A stretch of DNA of 33,179 bases. It comes from Phycisphaerae bacterium (lineage in GTDB: Bacteria; Planctomycetota; Phycisphaerae; Sedimentisphaerales; Anaerohalosphaeraceae). The notes under the pieces were generated by a model. That model was given only the letters and a program-made list of their open reading frames with translations. It had not been told where the DNA came from and made no database searches. The position numbers and the translations under genes were made by a program. Positions 21,944-30,838 of the stretch are shown here, in pieces (within the stretch, counting starts at the first letter, position 1; each line of letters begins with the position of its first letter). The stretch spans positions 1 to 33,179 of the forward strand of contig JAHDQI010000415.1 in assembly GCA_018433925.1 (NCBI GenBank), written 5' to 3'.

Positions 21944-22014
21944 TGGAGCTGGCGGGAATCGAACCCGCATCTCCGCGATGCGACCGCGGCGCACTCCCAT
22001 TATGCGACAGCCCC
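21944..22014 (-). tRNA. tRNA-Ala (anticodon CGC)
   Basis: The minus strand folds as a full cloverleaf of 71 bases. Acceptor GGGGCTG pairs with CAGCTCC and includes the G3-U70 wobble that marks tRNA-Ala; the discriminator is A. D stem GCAT/GTGC encloses AATGGGA. The anticodon stem CCGCG/CGCGG holds loop GTCGCAT, with anticodon CGC (21980-21982) reading GCG. T arm GCGGG-TTCGATT-CCCGC. The variable loop has four bases. CCA is not encoded. The D loop is short for tRNA-Ala, but all stems pair. Confidence 0.93.
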
Positions 22015-22032
22015 GAAGGTATTGCATGGGGT

Positions 22033-22060
22033 ATTATAGCCGGTGTTTCGGGGAAATCAA
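22033..22060 (-). promoter_or_regulatory. Promoter of the tRNA-Ala gene
   Basis: On the minus strand TTGATT (22055-22060), a 16-base spacer and a perfect TATAAT (22033-22038), 18 bases before the tRNA 5' end. Confidence 0.75.
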
Positions 22061-22070
22061 ATTTTTTTCA

Positions 22071-22094
22071 AAAAAGACCTGATCGGGTCTTTTT
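22071..22094 (+). terminator. Rho-independent terminator, possibly bidirectional
   Basis: AAAAAGACC (22071-22079), 6-base loop, GGTCTTTTT (22086-22094). The U tract follows on the plus strand; the symmetric A tract allows use on the minus strand too. It would separate the small lipoprotein from the DUF1573 gene. Confidence 0.75.
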
Positions 22095-22267
22095 CGTCAG
22101 TATTTTGGGTCTCCGGCCGGGCGTGGGCGGTTTCTGCATAAAGCGGGCCTGAACATCGGCCGAAAAGACCATTGCGGCCGATTGAGATTTTGATAAACTG
22201 AATGCTATTATCGGCGTAAAATGAAGGAGGCAGGTTCGCACAAATCCGCGCATTGAGGAATAAAAAC

Positions 22268-23377
22268 ATGAGAAATGTACAAAATTACGGTTTTTTGGTT
22301 CTTTTTGTCATTATTATCCTTATGGCCGGCTGCCAGGAAAGCTCGGCGACAGAAACGGCCCGGCCGGCTGTTCAGACGTCAGCGCCGACGGTTGCCCCTG
22401 AGCCGCCGGGTGTCATTGAATCGGCCGTCCCGAAGGCCAGGGAGATTGCGGCCGCTCCGGTTGTTGAAGGGCCGAGCATTCTGGTGACGAAGGATTCCCA
22501 TGATTTTGGTGATATCGGACCCGGTTCGAATCATGTTTGCGAATATACCTTCAAAAACATCGGATCCGAAACCCTCGTGATTGACAAAATCCAAAGCACG
22601 TGCGGGTGCAGCGTGCCGCAGATGAAGAAGAATGATTATACGACGGGCGAAGAGGGTATCATCACGGTGCGTTTTCATGCTCCTAACAGCAAAGGGGCAA
22701 CGACCAAGCACCTCTACATTCTCAGCAACGATCCCAAGCATCCTCGTGTGCAGCTTGAGCTGAAGGCGACGGTTTCCGTGAAGGTGGCGGTGGAACCGGA
22801 AGAGGCCTCGCTGCTGCTGAATAAGCCGAACGCGGGCCTGGGTCCTATAACGGTTAAGGGAACTGACGGCAGCCAGTTTGCCATTACCAAATTTACCTCG
22901 ACGAATAACGCGATTGCCTGTGATTTTGACCCGAAGCGCAAGGCCTCGGAGTTTGTGCTCCAGCCGGTCGCCGATCCGAATCTGCTTGCCAGGTATCCCA
23001 ATGGCGTCATGCAGATTGAGGTCGATCATCCCCAGGGCGGGATTCTGCTGGTTCGCTATTCGGCGGTTCCGAGATATGAGGTCAACCGGCCGCGGATTAT
23101 CCTGCAAAACGCCCAGCCCGGCCAGAAAGAGCAGAAAGAGGTGCTTGTCAAAAGCAATTACGGCGAAACGCTGGAGATTGCCAACGTTTCTTCGCGGCTT
23201 GGGTACATGAAGATCGTGGGGCGTGAAATTGAGGAAAACGCGCTGAAACTGACGATAGAGATCAATATGCCCGATAAGGAAACGGCGACGCGGCGCTATT
23301 TTTCGGATGAATTGAAGATTACCTTCGAAAATGAGCAAGAGGTTGATATCCGCGTCAGCGGCTGGTTTAAGACCTAA
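22268..23377 (+). CDS. DUF1573 lipoprotein
   Basis: A 369-residue exported protein. The signal LVLFVIIILMAGC ends in a lipoprotein cysteine at about residue 22. After an Ala/Pro linker, residues about 80-175 are a DUF1573 domain: DSHDFGDIGPGSNHVCEYTFKN, then IQSTCGCSVPQ, and VRFHAPNSKG with LYILSNDPKHP, an Ig-like fold seen in many Bacteroidetes and planctomycete proteins. Residues about 180-369 form a further all-beta region with similar character. The function is not known. ATG at 22268 has GAGGA eight bases upstream; the TTG at 22253 is inside that site. It precedes the type II secretion genes by about 150 bases and may be co-expressed. Confidence 0.87.
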   Translation: MRNVQNYGFLVLFVIIILMAGCQESSATETARPAVQTSAPTVAPEPPGVIESAVPKAREIAAAPVVEGPSILVTKDSHDFGDIGPGSNHVCEYTFKNIGSETLVIDKIQSTCGCSVPQMKKNDYTTGEEGIITVRFHAPNSKGATTKHLYILSNDPKHPRVQLELKATVSVKVAVEPEEASLLLNKPNAGLGPITVKGTDGSQFAITKFTSTNNAIACDFDPKRKASEFVLQPVADPNLLARYPNGVMQIEVDHPQGGILLVRYSAVPRYEVNRPRIILQNAQPGQKEQKEVLVKSNYGETLEIANVSSRLGYMKIVGREIEENALKLTIEINMPDKETATRRYFSDELKITFENEQEVDIRVSGWFKT

Positions 23378-23533
23378 GTGCCGGGATCGGCGCATGGCGG
23401 TGTGTAAAAAACGGTAAAAAAGACCGCGGTAAAGACCTGAAAACAGGGAACCGAGGATGGGTTTGAAAGGTCTAACAGAAGGATGATGAGATGCATTTCG
23501 GGCCTTTGTGTTGGCGATATACTGGAGATATGA

Positions 23534-24604
23534 ATGCTTAAAACGCTTCGGATCGCGAGTATTCTTACCGTCGCCGCCGCCGCGGTTGTCAGCGGCGGAG
23601 TCGGTTTTGTTGCGCTTCGGCCCGATCCGCAGATCCAGGATTTTTTAAATCGGGAAGGGGTTGTTGAACAGTTTCGCGGCCGAGCCACCCCGATTGCTCA
23701 AAAAGAGGACACGATTTCTCCTCTTGAGGCATCCGCCAGGGCCTTTGCCCTTCGAATCGATCCGCCTCCTCCGCCTAAACCCCCCAAGCCCCCATCGCCT
23801 CCACCTGATCCCAAGCCGGCCCAGCCGCCAGTGGATGTTGTTAAGCCGCCTCAGGAGATTCGACGGCCGCAGATGACTGCGAAGTTTACCCTTGTTGCCA
23901 CGGCTCGCTATCCGGATGAGCCGGAACGATCGATGGCGCTGCTGAAAAGCGTGCAAAATGAATTTACCTGGTATCGCCAGGGGGATCCGGTGGGCCATTT
24001 GGAACTGCATGAGGTTCGTGACGGCTCTGTGGTGTTGTACCAGGGGGGGCAGTTGAATTCCGAGATTTTTATGCCGAACCCGCCGACGGCCAAATCTTTG
24101 CTGAAAGGGGATGAATCGGCGACCGGCTCTCCGGGGCCTTCGACGGTGACTGTCACGACCCCTCCACTGTCGGATCAGGATGTGGTTGTGACCACCTCGA
24201 CCCCGCCGGAAAGTCCTTCGGAGTCTGAACGGCGCACGATTCCGTCGCGGCTGCCCACGGGCCAAAGAAGACCGGTTGCCTCCAGAAACTCCGCTATTCC
24301 CTCTCGGCCGGTACGGACCGCGCCGCAGCCCACTCCGGAGGAGCAAAAGGCCTCCATCGAAGAAAGCATATCGAGTATTCAGGAAATTATGAATGCTGTT
24401 CAGCCGGTTGAAGGGCAGAGCGAAGAGGCGATTCAGCAGGAGCAGGAGTCCTGGAAGCAGTTGATCAGTATTCTGGAGTATGAACGGGACAATATCGCCA
24501 AAGCCACGGGGGAAACACCTGAAAAGCCGGAATCATCGGAGGAATCGGAATCCGGAGAAGAAAAACCGGATGCTGAAGAAGAAAAGTCCGGCAAAATTCG
24601 GTAA
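23534..24604 (+). CDS. gspC: GspC-like inner-membrane protein of type II secretion
   Basis: A 356-residue protein with an N-terminal membrane helix (about residues 5-28), a proline-rich linker (about 75-110, with runs such as PPPPPKPPKPP), and a compact domain at about residues 113-182 (FTLVATARYPDEPERSMAL...VGHLELHEVRDGSVVLYQGG) that looks like the homology region of GspC, which contacts the secretin. The rest is low-complexity: Ser/Thr/Pro-rich, then an acidic tail ending in EEEKSGKIR. Identity is low, so the call relies on topology, the domain and its place before gspD. PilP-like proteins share this design and are the main alternative. Confidence 0.68.
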   Translation: MLKTLRIASILTVAAAAVVSGGVGFVALRPDPQIQDFLNREGVVEQFRGRATPIAQKEDTISPLEASARAFALRIDPPPPPKPPKPPSPPPDPKPAQPPVDVVKPPQEIRRPQMTAKFTLVATARYPDEPERSMALLKSVQNEFTWYRQGDPVGHLELHEVRDGSVVLYQGGQLNSEIFMPNPPTAKSLLKGDESATGSPGPSTVTVTTPPLSDQDVVVTTSTPPESPSESERRTIPSRLPTGQRRPVASRNSAIPSRPVRTAPQPTPEEQKASIEESISSIQEIMNAVQPVEGQSEEAIQQEQESWKQLISILEYERDNIAKATGETPEKPESSEESESGEEKPDAEEEKSGKIR

Positions 24605-24917
24605 GAATTACTTCCATCGCGAGGGCATTTATCCGATATAAAATCAGGGCGATTCCGCGTCCTTTGGGGGGAACCTTTGGGCGAGATAATGGTCTGATTT
24701 AGAGAACGCCGAAGGTGGTGTACACAAAAGTGACAAAAACTGAGTTTAGAGACGTAAATGTCCGATAACAAAAGAGATACTTGCCTTTTGTCAAGTCGAA
24801 AAAGGGCCGCGTTTCGGCGGTTCTTTTGCAGGTCGGTCGTAAAAAAACAAAACAGGATCGACTATCATAGGAATATACGATTGATAAGCGCATCAACGTT
24901 GAATTTTGGAGCCGGAA
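24605..24917. other. Gene-free spacer before gspD
   Basis: No gene longer than about 50 codons stands out; one short plus frame at 24758 has no recognisable content. No strong promoter or hairpin is visible, only CCTTTGGG twice near 24659-24680. It may hold a transcription start for the secretin gene that I cannot locate. Confidence 0.4.
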
Positions 24918-27900
24918 ATGCAGTGGTATAAATTGGGTTTTCCAACCGGGGTAAAAACAAGCTGGGCGATTTGGGCCTTTGTGGTCCTGTTTCTGTGGTT
25001 TTCTGTTTCTTCCCGGGTTCCCGCGGCCGAGGAGGCAAAGCCGTCTGTGGACCGAAGCCGTGTGTATAAGCTTCGTTACCTGACGGCGGAAAAGGCGGAG
25101 GCGTATCTTACTCAACTGCATGTGGGGCGCCGAGTGAGCGCTCTTTCGGATAAGATTTTGATTGTAACGAGCGATCAGCCCGGCGACCTTGTGCGGACCT
25201 CCAGTGTGCTGGAAATCCTGGACAGCGAACTGCCGCGGTCGGTTCGCCGGTGGAGCCGGCAGGCGGATGTGGGTCTGCCGGAGATAAGCTTTCTCCTGTC
25301 GGAATTGAAACTGGCTGAGACGTATACAGGCACGCTGATGGACCCGCCCTCCAGCGGGGTCAGCGAGCCGATTATCCTGGATATGCATCATGAGATGCTG
25401 GTTGGGGTTGGGGCCGAGACCTTGCTTGACCGGGTTGATTCGATTGTGCAGGCCTGGACGAGCCAGCAGCGCCGGCAGCGGCCGGCGTCGGAGGCCGCAG
25501 AGGAGCCGAATGTGCCCCAGCCGGCCCAGGTTCTTGCCGGGCCTGATGCGCCTGTGCTGATGGAGGAACTGGCCGAGGTGATGGCCGCTCAGCCGCTGGT
25601 GGAAGCGGTCCCGGCCGCTGTGCCGCAGATGGAGCTGGTCCCGGCGGAGGAACCGGCCATCCCGCAGCCGGAGGTTACGAGCGATGAGGAATTTTTTACG
25701 ACGGAACTGATCCAGGCCCTGACTACGGCGGAGGAAAACGCGCATCGGCTGCAGGAGAAAATCGAAGCCGAAAAGCGTCATCTTGAAAAAGAGACCGTCA
25801 AAACCCCTGTCGAGGCAAAGCCGGCCGCAGAACCGCAGCCGACTGAGGAGGCCGATCCGCTGCTTGCGATTCTTGAGGCCCTTCAGCGTCAATCGGAGCC
25901 GGCCGAAAAAGAGCCGCCGTCCGACGAGAAAACCATTGTGACCGAGGCGCTGCCGGAAGCGCCCATTGAAACGACACCGCCGGAGGCCCCCTCTGACCTG
26001 GCCCGGCTTGAACAGCAACTGGCCCGGCAGGAGCAGCAGATTGCCGAACTGAAGGCCCTGCTGATGGACCGGGCCGAGGCGCCGCGGGCTTCGGTTCGCG
26101 TGGCCCCGGAGATGTCCGAGCCGGAGATTCCGGAGGGGGACAAGGAGCTTGAGCTGACGATTACGCTGCCGGAGAAGGTGGAGATTACCTCGCTTCTGGA
26201 ACTGGTGGGCAAGCAGCTTGGTCTGAATTACATGTACGACCCGGCCCAGGTGCGGGGCGATGTGACGCTGAAGATTCACGACGGCAAGATCAAGGTCAAA
26301 GATACTTATGCGCTGCTTGAGTCGGTGCTTCGTTTTCGAGGGTTTGTGATGACCCGGCGCGGCAACCTGGTGACGATTGTGCCGGCCAGCCAGATGAAAC
26401 AGAGCGACCCGATTATCCGGGGTCCGGATGAGCCGATTGAGCCCGGCGATGTGATTGTCAGCAGTATTTTTCATTTGGATCATGTCACGCCGGCGGCGGC
26501 TCAGAAGATGCTGACGGACATGCAGCTTGGTACGGCGTTTGTGCCGGTGGCGGAGACGAACACGCTGATCGTGACGGACTATGCCTACCGCATGGATCGC
26601 GTTGAAAAGGTGATCACGATGGTGGATGTGGCCGGCGAGCCGAAGGAATTCAAGTTTCGCCAGTTGCGGTATATGGACGCGGCGAATATGACCAACAAAC
26701 TCAAGACGCTGACGGCCCAGATGGAAGGGGTCACGGTTGCGGGGACGGCTGCCGGGGCTCCGGCGACGCCGGCCCCGACGCAGGTGCGTCGAGATGCCCG
26801 CGGCCGGGTGATTCGCACACCGGCTCCGGCCGCCGCCCAGCAGGCCGCCCAGGCCGCCGCGGGCCCGGCCCAGCAGGAGACGGTGTTTCTGGATGTCGAT
26901 GAGCGGACCAACCGGATTATGATGATCGGCTATCCCGATCAGATCAGCATGATTAACGACCTGATTGATACGCTGGATGTGCCCAAGTATCAATTGCGTT
27001 ATGTTCGGGAATATTTTATTCAGAACGTGGAGGCGGCTGACATTGTTACGGCGATGAACGAGCTGGGTCTGGCCAGCGTGACGGTTTCGGGCGGGGCCCA
27101 GCAGGCCGGCCGCACAGCCGCTGCGGCCCGCCAGCCGGCGGCGCGTCCGGGTCAGCCGGCTGCCGCTCAGCCGGCCGCCGCGGCGCAGGCCCAGACGGTG
27201 ACTCCGGCCGGCGAGGACCAGCCGTATATCTCCATCCGGCCCAATACCAATTCGCTGCTGGTCAACGCCACCACCGAACAGCACGAGGCGATTGAACTGG
27301 TCATTGCCCACGTGGATGTCAAACAGAAGGGGGAGCGGGCGATTCAGGAATATGAGATTCAGAATGTCGATGCGATGTCGGTGGTTAAGACGCTGGAGGA
27401 TTTGGGCATCATTGCGCCGGGCCAGTCGGACAGTACTACGGCTCGCGGCGGCTCTACACGGCAAACCTCGACCCGCCAGCCGGCCGCCCCGCAGGCCCAG
27501 CCGGGCCAGCCCGATGCGCCGGCGGCCATGCTGACGCTGGAGGGCGAGCCCGTTACGGAACTGACGGCCGCCCAGCCGCAGATTGCGGTGTTGGAGGCGA
27601 CCAATTCGCTGCTGGTCAACGCGACGCCCCGCCAGCACGCGGCGATCTCGCTGGTGATTGCTCATGTGGACCGAACGCTTGAGCGGGTCTCGACGCCGTA
27701 TGTGGTTTACCCGCTGGAAAACCAGGACCCGGATGAACTGGCCGGTGTGCTCAATGAACTGATCCAGGAAACCCTTGAGCAGGCGCAGAAGTCCGCGCCG
27801 GACGCCAAGATCCAGACCGGCGGGGCCACGGCGGCCACGCTGCCGATGAAGGAGGAAGAGCGCATTCGGATTATATCCGATCCCATGACGTATTCGCTGA

Positions 27901-28970
27901 TCGTTTATGCGAATAAGAAAAATCAGCAGTGGGTCGGCGAGCTGATCCGTGAGCTGGATGCCTACCGGCCGCAGGTGCTGCTGGACTGCACGCTGGTGGA
28001 GATTACCAAAGATGATCAATTTAAATATGAAATTGATCTTGTTTCAAAGACTTATAGTACAGATGGAGGAAGCCCGCCGGACTCTTCTGTTTTGCGAGAT
28101 ACAGTCGGCGCTGCACTTTTAAACAACAGTGGCTTTTCTTTGCAACGATATGCGCATGGAGCCACAAGCGCCGGTCAAATAACAGGATTTTTTAATAGTG
28201 AAATGGTGCAGGGTCTCTTAACGGCGATGCAGCAAAATCAATATGGCCGTATTATGGCAAGGCCTAAGATTCTTGTCAATGACAACCAGGAAGGTGAGAT
28301 CAAAACGGAAGAAATACAGGCCGTCGCGCAAATTAAAACCAATGTAATACCGGGTACTGCAACGCAGACATCCACGACTTCTCAGGACGCCACATTTACT
28401 GATTATACCGCAGGTGTGACCCTTAAAATCAAACCGCATATCAGCAAAGGAGATATGCTGCGGCTTGAGATAACGTTAAACAGAACCGATTTTGGTACAA
28501 CCACAAAGACCATTCCGATTTCAGACGGTTCCGGCGGAACAACCCCTGTTCCTTATCCACCTGACAGAACCACTACCGATATTACCACTGTCTCTACAAT
28601 TCCTGACGGCGCCACTATTATTTTAGGCGGTCTGGAAAAGGTCAAACAAAACAAACTGAATGCCAAAGTTCCGATTCTGGGTGACTTGCCATTGGTAGGC
28701 GGTTTATTCAGAGATGTAAACAATCGAGATGAACAAGGCAAGCTATATGTTTTTGTTAAGGCGAATATTCTTCGGCCCGGTGATCAGGCCGGCGGTCTGG
28801 AGGATATGCGGCGTGTTTCCGGAAGCAATCGGCAGGCCTTTGAAGAATTTGAACAGAACTTCCAGGAAATGGAAGACTGGCCGGGAATCAGGCCAAAGAC
28901 CATGGAACCCCGGCAGATTCTGGAAGAAGACAATGTTTATAATCTTAGTGAAGAAGAGACGCTTTATTAA
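24918..28970 (+). CDS. gspD: Giant type II secretion secretin GspD
   Basis: At 1350 residues this is about twice the usual GspD length. Residues about 10-35 are a signal/anchor. A first small domain (about 45-110) is followed by an Ala/Glu/Pro-rich region (about 180-400). Then come an N0-like domain (LELTITLPEKVEITSLLELVGKQLGLNYMYDP) and several tandem secretin N-type repeats, three ending in [VA]ETNTLIVTDYA, NTNSLLVNAT and ATNSLLVNAT, with Ala/Gln/Pro inserts. The outer-membrane secretin domain starts near residue 1025 (VLLDCTLVEITKDDQFKYEID) and holds VPILGDLPLVGGLFR at about 1251-1265. DNA coding for about 1033-1285 is AT-richer (38-45% GC in sampled lines) than the rest. ATG at 24918 follows GGAG; the upstream TTG is less likely. 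Confidence 0.9.
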   Translation: MQWYKLGFPTGVKTSWAIWAFVVLFLWFSVSSRVPAAEEAKPSVDRSRVYKLRYLTAEKAEAYLTQLHVGRRVSALSDKILIVTSDQPGDLVRTSSVLEILDSELPRSVRRWSRQADVGLPEISFLLSELKLAETYTGTLMDPPSSGVSEPIILDMHHEMLVGVGAETLLDRVDSIVQAWTSQQRRQRPASEAAEEPNVPQPAQVLAGPDAPVLMEELAEVMAAQPLVEAVPAAVPQMELVPAEEPAIPQPEVTSDEEFFTTELIQALTTAEENAHRLQEKIEAEKRHLEKETVKTPVEAKPAAEPQPTEEADPLLAILEALQRQSEPAEKEPPSDEKTIVTEALPEAPIETTPPEAPSDLARLEQQLARQEQQIAELKALLMDRAEAPRASVRVAPEMSEPEIPEGDKELELTITLPEKVEITSLLELVGKQLGLNYMYDPAQVRGDVTLKIHDGKIKVKDTYALLESVLRFRGFVMTRRGNLVTIVPASQMKQSDPIIRGPDEPIEPGDVIVSSIFHLDHVTPAAAQKMLTDMQLGTAFVPVAETNTLIVTDYAYRMDRVEKVITMVDVAGEPKEFKFRQLRYMDAANMTNKLKTLTAQMEGVTVAGTAAGAPATPAPTQVRRDARGRVIRTPAPAAAQQAAQAAAGPAQQETVFLDVDERTNRIMMIGYPDQISMINDLIDTLDVPKYQLRYVREYFIQNVEAADIVTAMNELGLASVTVSGGAQQAGRTAAAARQPAARPGQPAAAQPAAAAQAQTVTPAGEDQPYISIRPNTNSLLVNATTEQHEAIELVIAHVDVKQKGERAIQEYEIQNVDAMSVVKTLEDLGIIAPGQSDSTTARGGSTRQTSTRQPAAPQAQPGQPDAPAAMLTLEGEPVTELTAAQPQIAVLEATNSLLVNATPRQHAAISLVIAHVDRTLERVSTPYVVYPLENQDPDELAGVLNELIQETLEQAQKSAPDAKIQTGGATAATLPMKEEERIRIISDPMTYSLIVYANKKNQQWVGELIRELDAYRPQVLLDCTLVEITKDDQFKYEIDLVSKTYSTDGGSPPDSSVLRDTVGAALLNNSGFSLQRYAHGATSAGQITGFFNSEMVQGLLTAMQQNQYGRIMARPKILVNDNQEGEIKTEEIQAVAQIKTNVIPGTATQTSTTSQDATFTDYTAGVTLKIKPHISKGDMLRLEITLNRTDFGTTTKTIPISDGSGGTTPVPYPPDRTTTDITTVSTIPDGATIILGGLEKVKQNKLNAKVPILGDLPLVGGLFRDVNNRDEQGKLYVFVKANILRPGDQAGGLEDMRRVSGSNRQAFEEFEQNFQEMEDWPGIRPKTMEPRQILEEDNVYNLSEEETLY

Positions 28971-29025
28971 GGTTTTTGGCGGCGGCGGCGGATGGCGGCT
29001 GCCTGCATGAGATTCATAAAACGTT

Positions 29026-30726
29026 ATGAAAGAGTTATTGATTGAGACGGCCCGACGGACGGGGATTATGAACGCCCAGTCGCTTGAGCAGTACCTCAGC
29101 GAGCACGCGGACGATCCGCGCCGGGTGGATGAGATTCTGCTGACGGCGCCGACGTTTACGGAGGAGATGGTTCTTCGTCTGATCGCCGAGACGCTGGGGC
29201 TGGAGTTTTTGGACGAGATCGACGCGTCGACGGTTCCGGAGGCGTTTATCGAGGCGATTCCCGCGCCGTACGCCCAGCACCATTACCTGATCGGTCTGCA
29301 GCGCGGCGAGGGCGAGGAGATTACCGTGGCCGTGGCCAACCCGCTCAATACGCTGATTGTGGACAATGTCTCTCGCAAGCTGCGCCGGCCGGTTCGGCTG
29401 GCGGTCAGTTCGCGGGCGGCGATTACGGCGGTGATTGACACCGCGTATGAGCAGAAAAACACGGTCATCGAGGAAGTGGCCGAGGAGCTGGATTCGCAGA
29501 ATCTCGACCAGCTTGTCGATGAGGTGGCCACCAGCGACGACCTGCTGGACGTGGTCAACCGTCCGCCGGTGATCCGGCTGGTCAACGATATTCTCTTCCG
29601 CGCCCTGCAGATGCGGGCCAGCGATATTCACATTCATCCGTATGAGACCAAGATCCAGGTGCGTTACCGGATTGACGGCATTTTGTACGATACGCTGACG
29701 CTGAACCGCAACGTGCTGTCGCTGGTGATCTCTCGGATCAAGGTGATGGCGGGGATGGACATTGCCGAGCGGCGGATGCCGCAGGACGGGCGCACGAGCG
29801 TTCGCATCGGCCAGCGGGAGATTGATTTGCGTGTCAGCACGGTGCCGACCAGTTTCGGCGAGCGGGCGGTGCTGCGAATCCTGGACAAGAGCACCGGCGT
29901 CCTTTCGCTGGAAGAGCTGGGGCTGTGGAAGCAGGACAAGGAGGCCTTCGACCGGATGATCAACCGTTCGCACGGGGTGATCTTTGTGACCGGCCCGACC
30001 GGCAGCGGCAAGAGCACCACGCTGTACGCGTGCCTGAACCGCATCAACGCGGTCGAGAAAAACGTGATGACCGTGGAGGACCCGATTGAGTATCAGCTCG
30101 AGGGCATCAGCCAGATGCAGGTGGCCAGCAAGAAGGGCATGACGTTTGTCAATTCGCTGCGGCATATTCTGCGGCAGGACCCGGATGTGATTATGGTCGG
30201 CGAGGTGCGCGACCGCGAGACGGCGGCCATGGCGATTCAGTCGTCGCTGACGGGCCACCTGGTCTTCAGCACGCTGCATACGAACGACTCGGCCGGGGCC
30301 ATCAGCCGGCTGCTGGATTTCGGCGTGGAGCCGTACCTGGTCAGCTCGTCGCTGGTCTGCGTGCTGGCCCAGCGGCTGGTGCGCCGCATCTGCCCGGACT
30401 GCAAAGAGGCCTATACGCCGGCGCCCCACGAGCTGCGCGACCTGGGCCTCCGCGAAGAGGACGGGGCGGTGACGTTTTATACCGGCCGCGGCTGCGGGAA
30501 ATGCTTTGATACGGGCTACCGCGGGCGAACGGGGATTTATGAACTGATGGGCATCAACGACGACATTCGGGAGATGATCTACCGGCGGGAGACGGCCGGG
30601 GCGATCAAGAAGAAGACCCTGGAGTACGGTATGCAGACGCTGCGGATGGACGGGGCCCGGAAGGTTCGGGAGGGGATTACGACGATTGCCGAGGTGCTTC
30701 GGGTCACCCAGTCGGACAGCATGTAA
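29026..30726 (+). CDS. gspE: Type II secretion ATPase GspE
   Basis: A 566-residue cytoplasmic ATPase that drives pseudopilus assembly. An N-terminal MshEN-like domain (about 1-150) includes FLDEIDASTVPEAFIEAIP. The core has ASDIHIHPYETKIQVRYRIDGIL, Walker A GPTGSGKSTT (about 323-332), the Asp box VMTVEDPIEYQLEGISQMQV, Walker B RQDPDVIMVGEVRD and the His box TGHLVFSTLHTND. Two CxxC pairs (CPDC near 456 and CGKC near 490) form the zinc-binding module typical of GspE and PilB. It is followed by gspF after about 110 bases. PilB could look similar, but the neighbouring pseudopilins with GspG features favour GspE. Confidence 0.95.
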   Translation: MKELLIETARRTGIMNAQSLEQYLSEHADDPRRVDEILLTAPTFTEEMVLRLIAETLGLEFLDEIDASTVPEAFIEAIPAPYAQHHYLIGLQRGEGEEITVAVANPLNTLIVDNVSRKLRRPVRLAVSSRAAITAVIDTAYEQKNTVIEEVAEELDSQNLDQLVDEVATSDDLLDVVNRPPVIRLVNDILFRALQMRASDIHIHPYETKIQVRYRIDGILYDTLTLNRNVLSLVISRIKVMAGMDIAERRMPQDGRTSVRIGQREIDLRVSTVPTSFGERAVLRILDKSTGVLSLEELGLWKQDKEAFDRMINRSHGVIFVTGPTGSGKSTTLYACLNRINAVEKNVMTVEDPIEYQLEGISQMQVASKKGMTFVNSLRHILRQDPDVIMVGEVRDRETAAMAIQSSLTGHLVFSTLHTNDSAGAISRLLDFGVEPYLVSSSLVCVLAQRLVRRICPDCKEAYTPAPHELRDLGLREEDGAVTFYTGRGCGKCFDTGYRGRTGIYELMGINDDIREMIYRRETAGAIKKKTLEYGMQTLRMDGARKVREGITTIAEVLRVTQSDSM

Positions 30727-30747
30727 AATGGGATTGTAACCGGGAAG

Positions 30748-30802
30748 ATCATGAAGCCCATGAAGAAATAAATATGGAACAATTCTTCCTGCTCTTCATG
30801 AT
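30748..30802. repeat. Inverted repeat ATCATGAAG/CTTCATGAT between gspE and gspF
   Basis: ATCATGAAG (30748-30756) and CTTCATGAT (30794-30802) can pair around a 37-base loop that also holds GAAGAA and TTCTTC. It is AT-rich and lacks a T tract, so it is more likely an mRNA structure or repeat remnant than a terminator. Confidence 0.5.
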
Positions 30803-30838
30803 TTTCATGGTGAGTCTATCAGGAACAGGATTTAGCCA

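Noticed and set aside
24758-24930. Short plus-strand frame in the spacer before gspD
   Set aside because: About 50 codons, basic and featureless, no ribosome site.
24699-28019. 1106-codon minus-strand frame opposite gspD
   Set aside because: Arg/Leu/Gly-rich with no domain. It ends where the GC-rich part of gspD ends, as expected of an antisense shadow.
29035-30429. 464-codon minus-strand frame opposite gspE
   Set aside because: Antisense of a complete GspE with all motifs.
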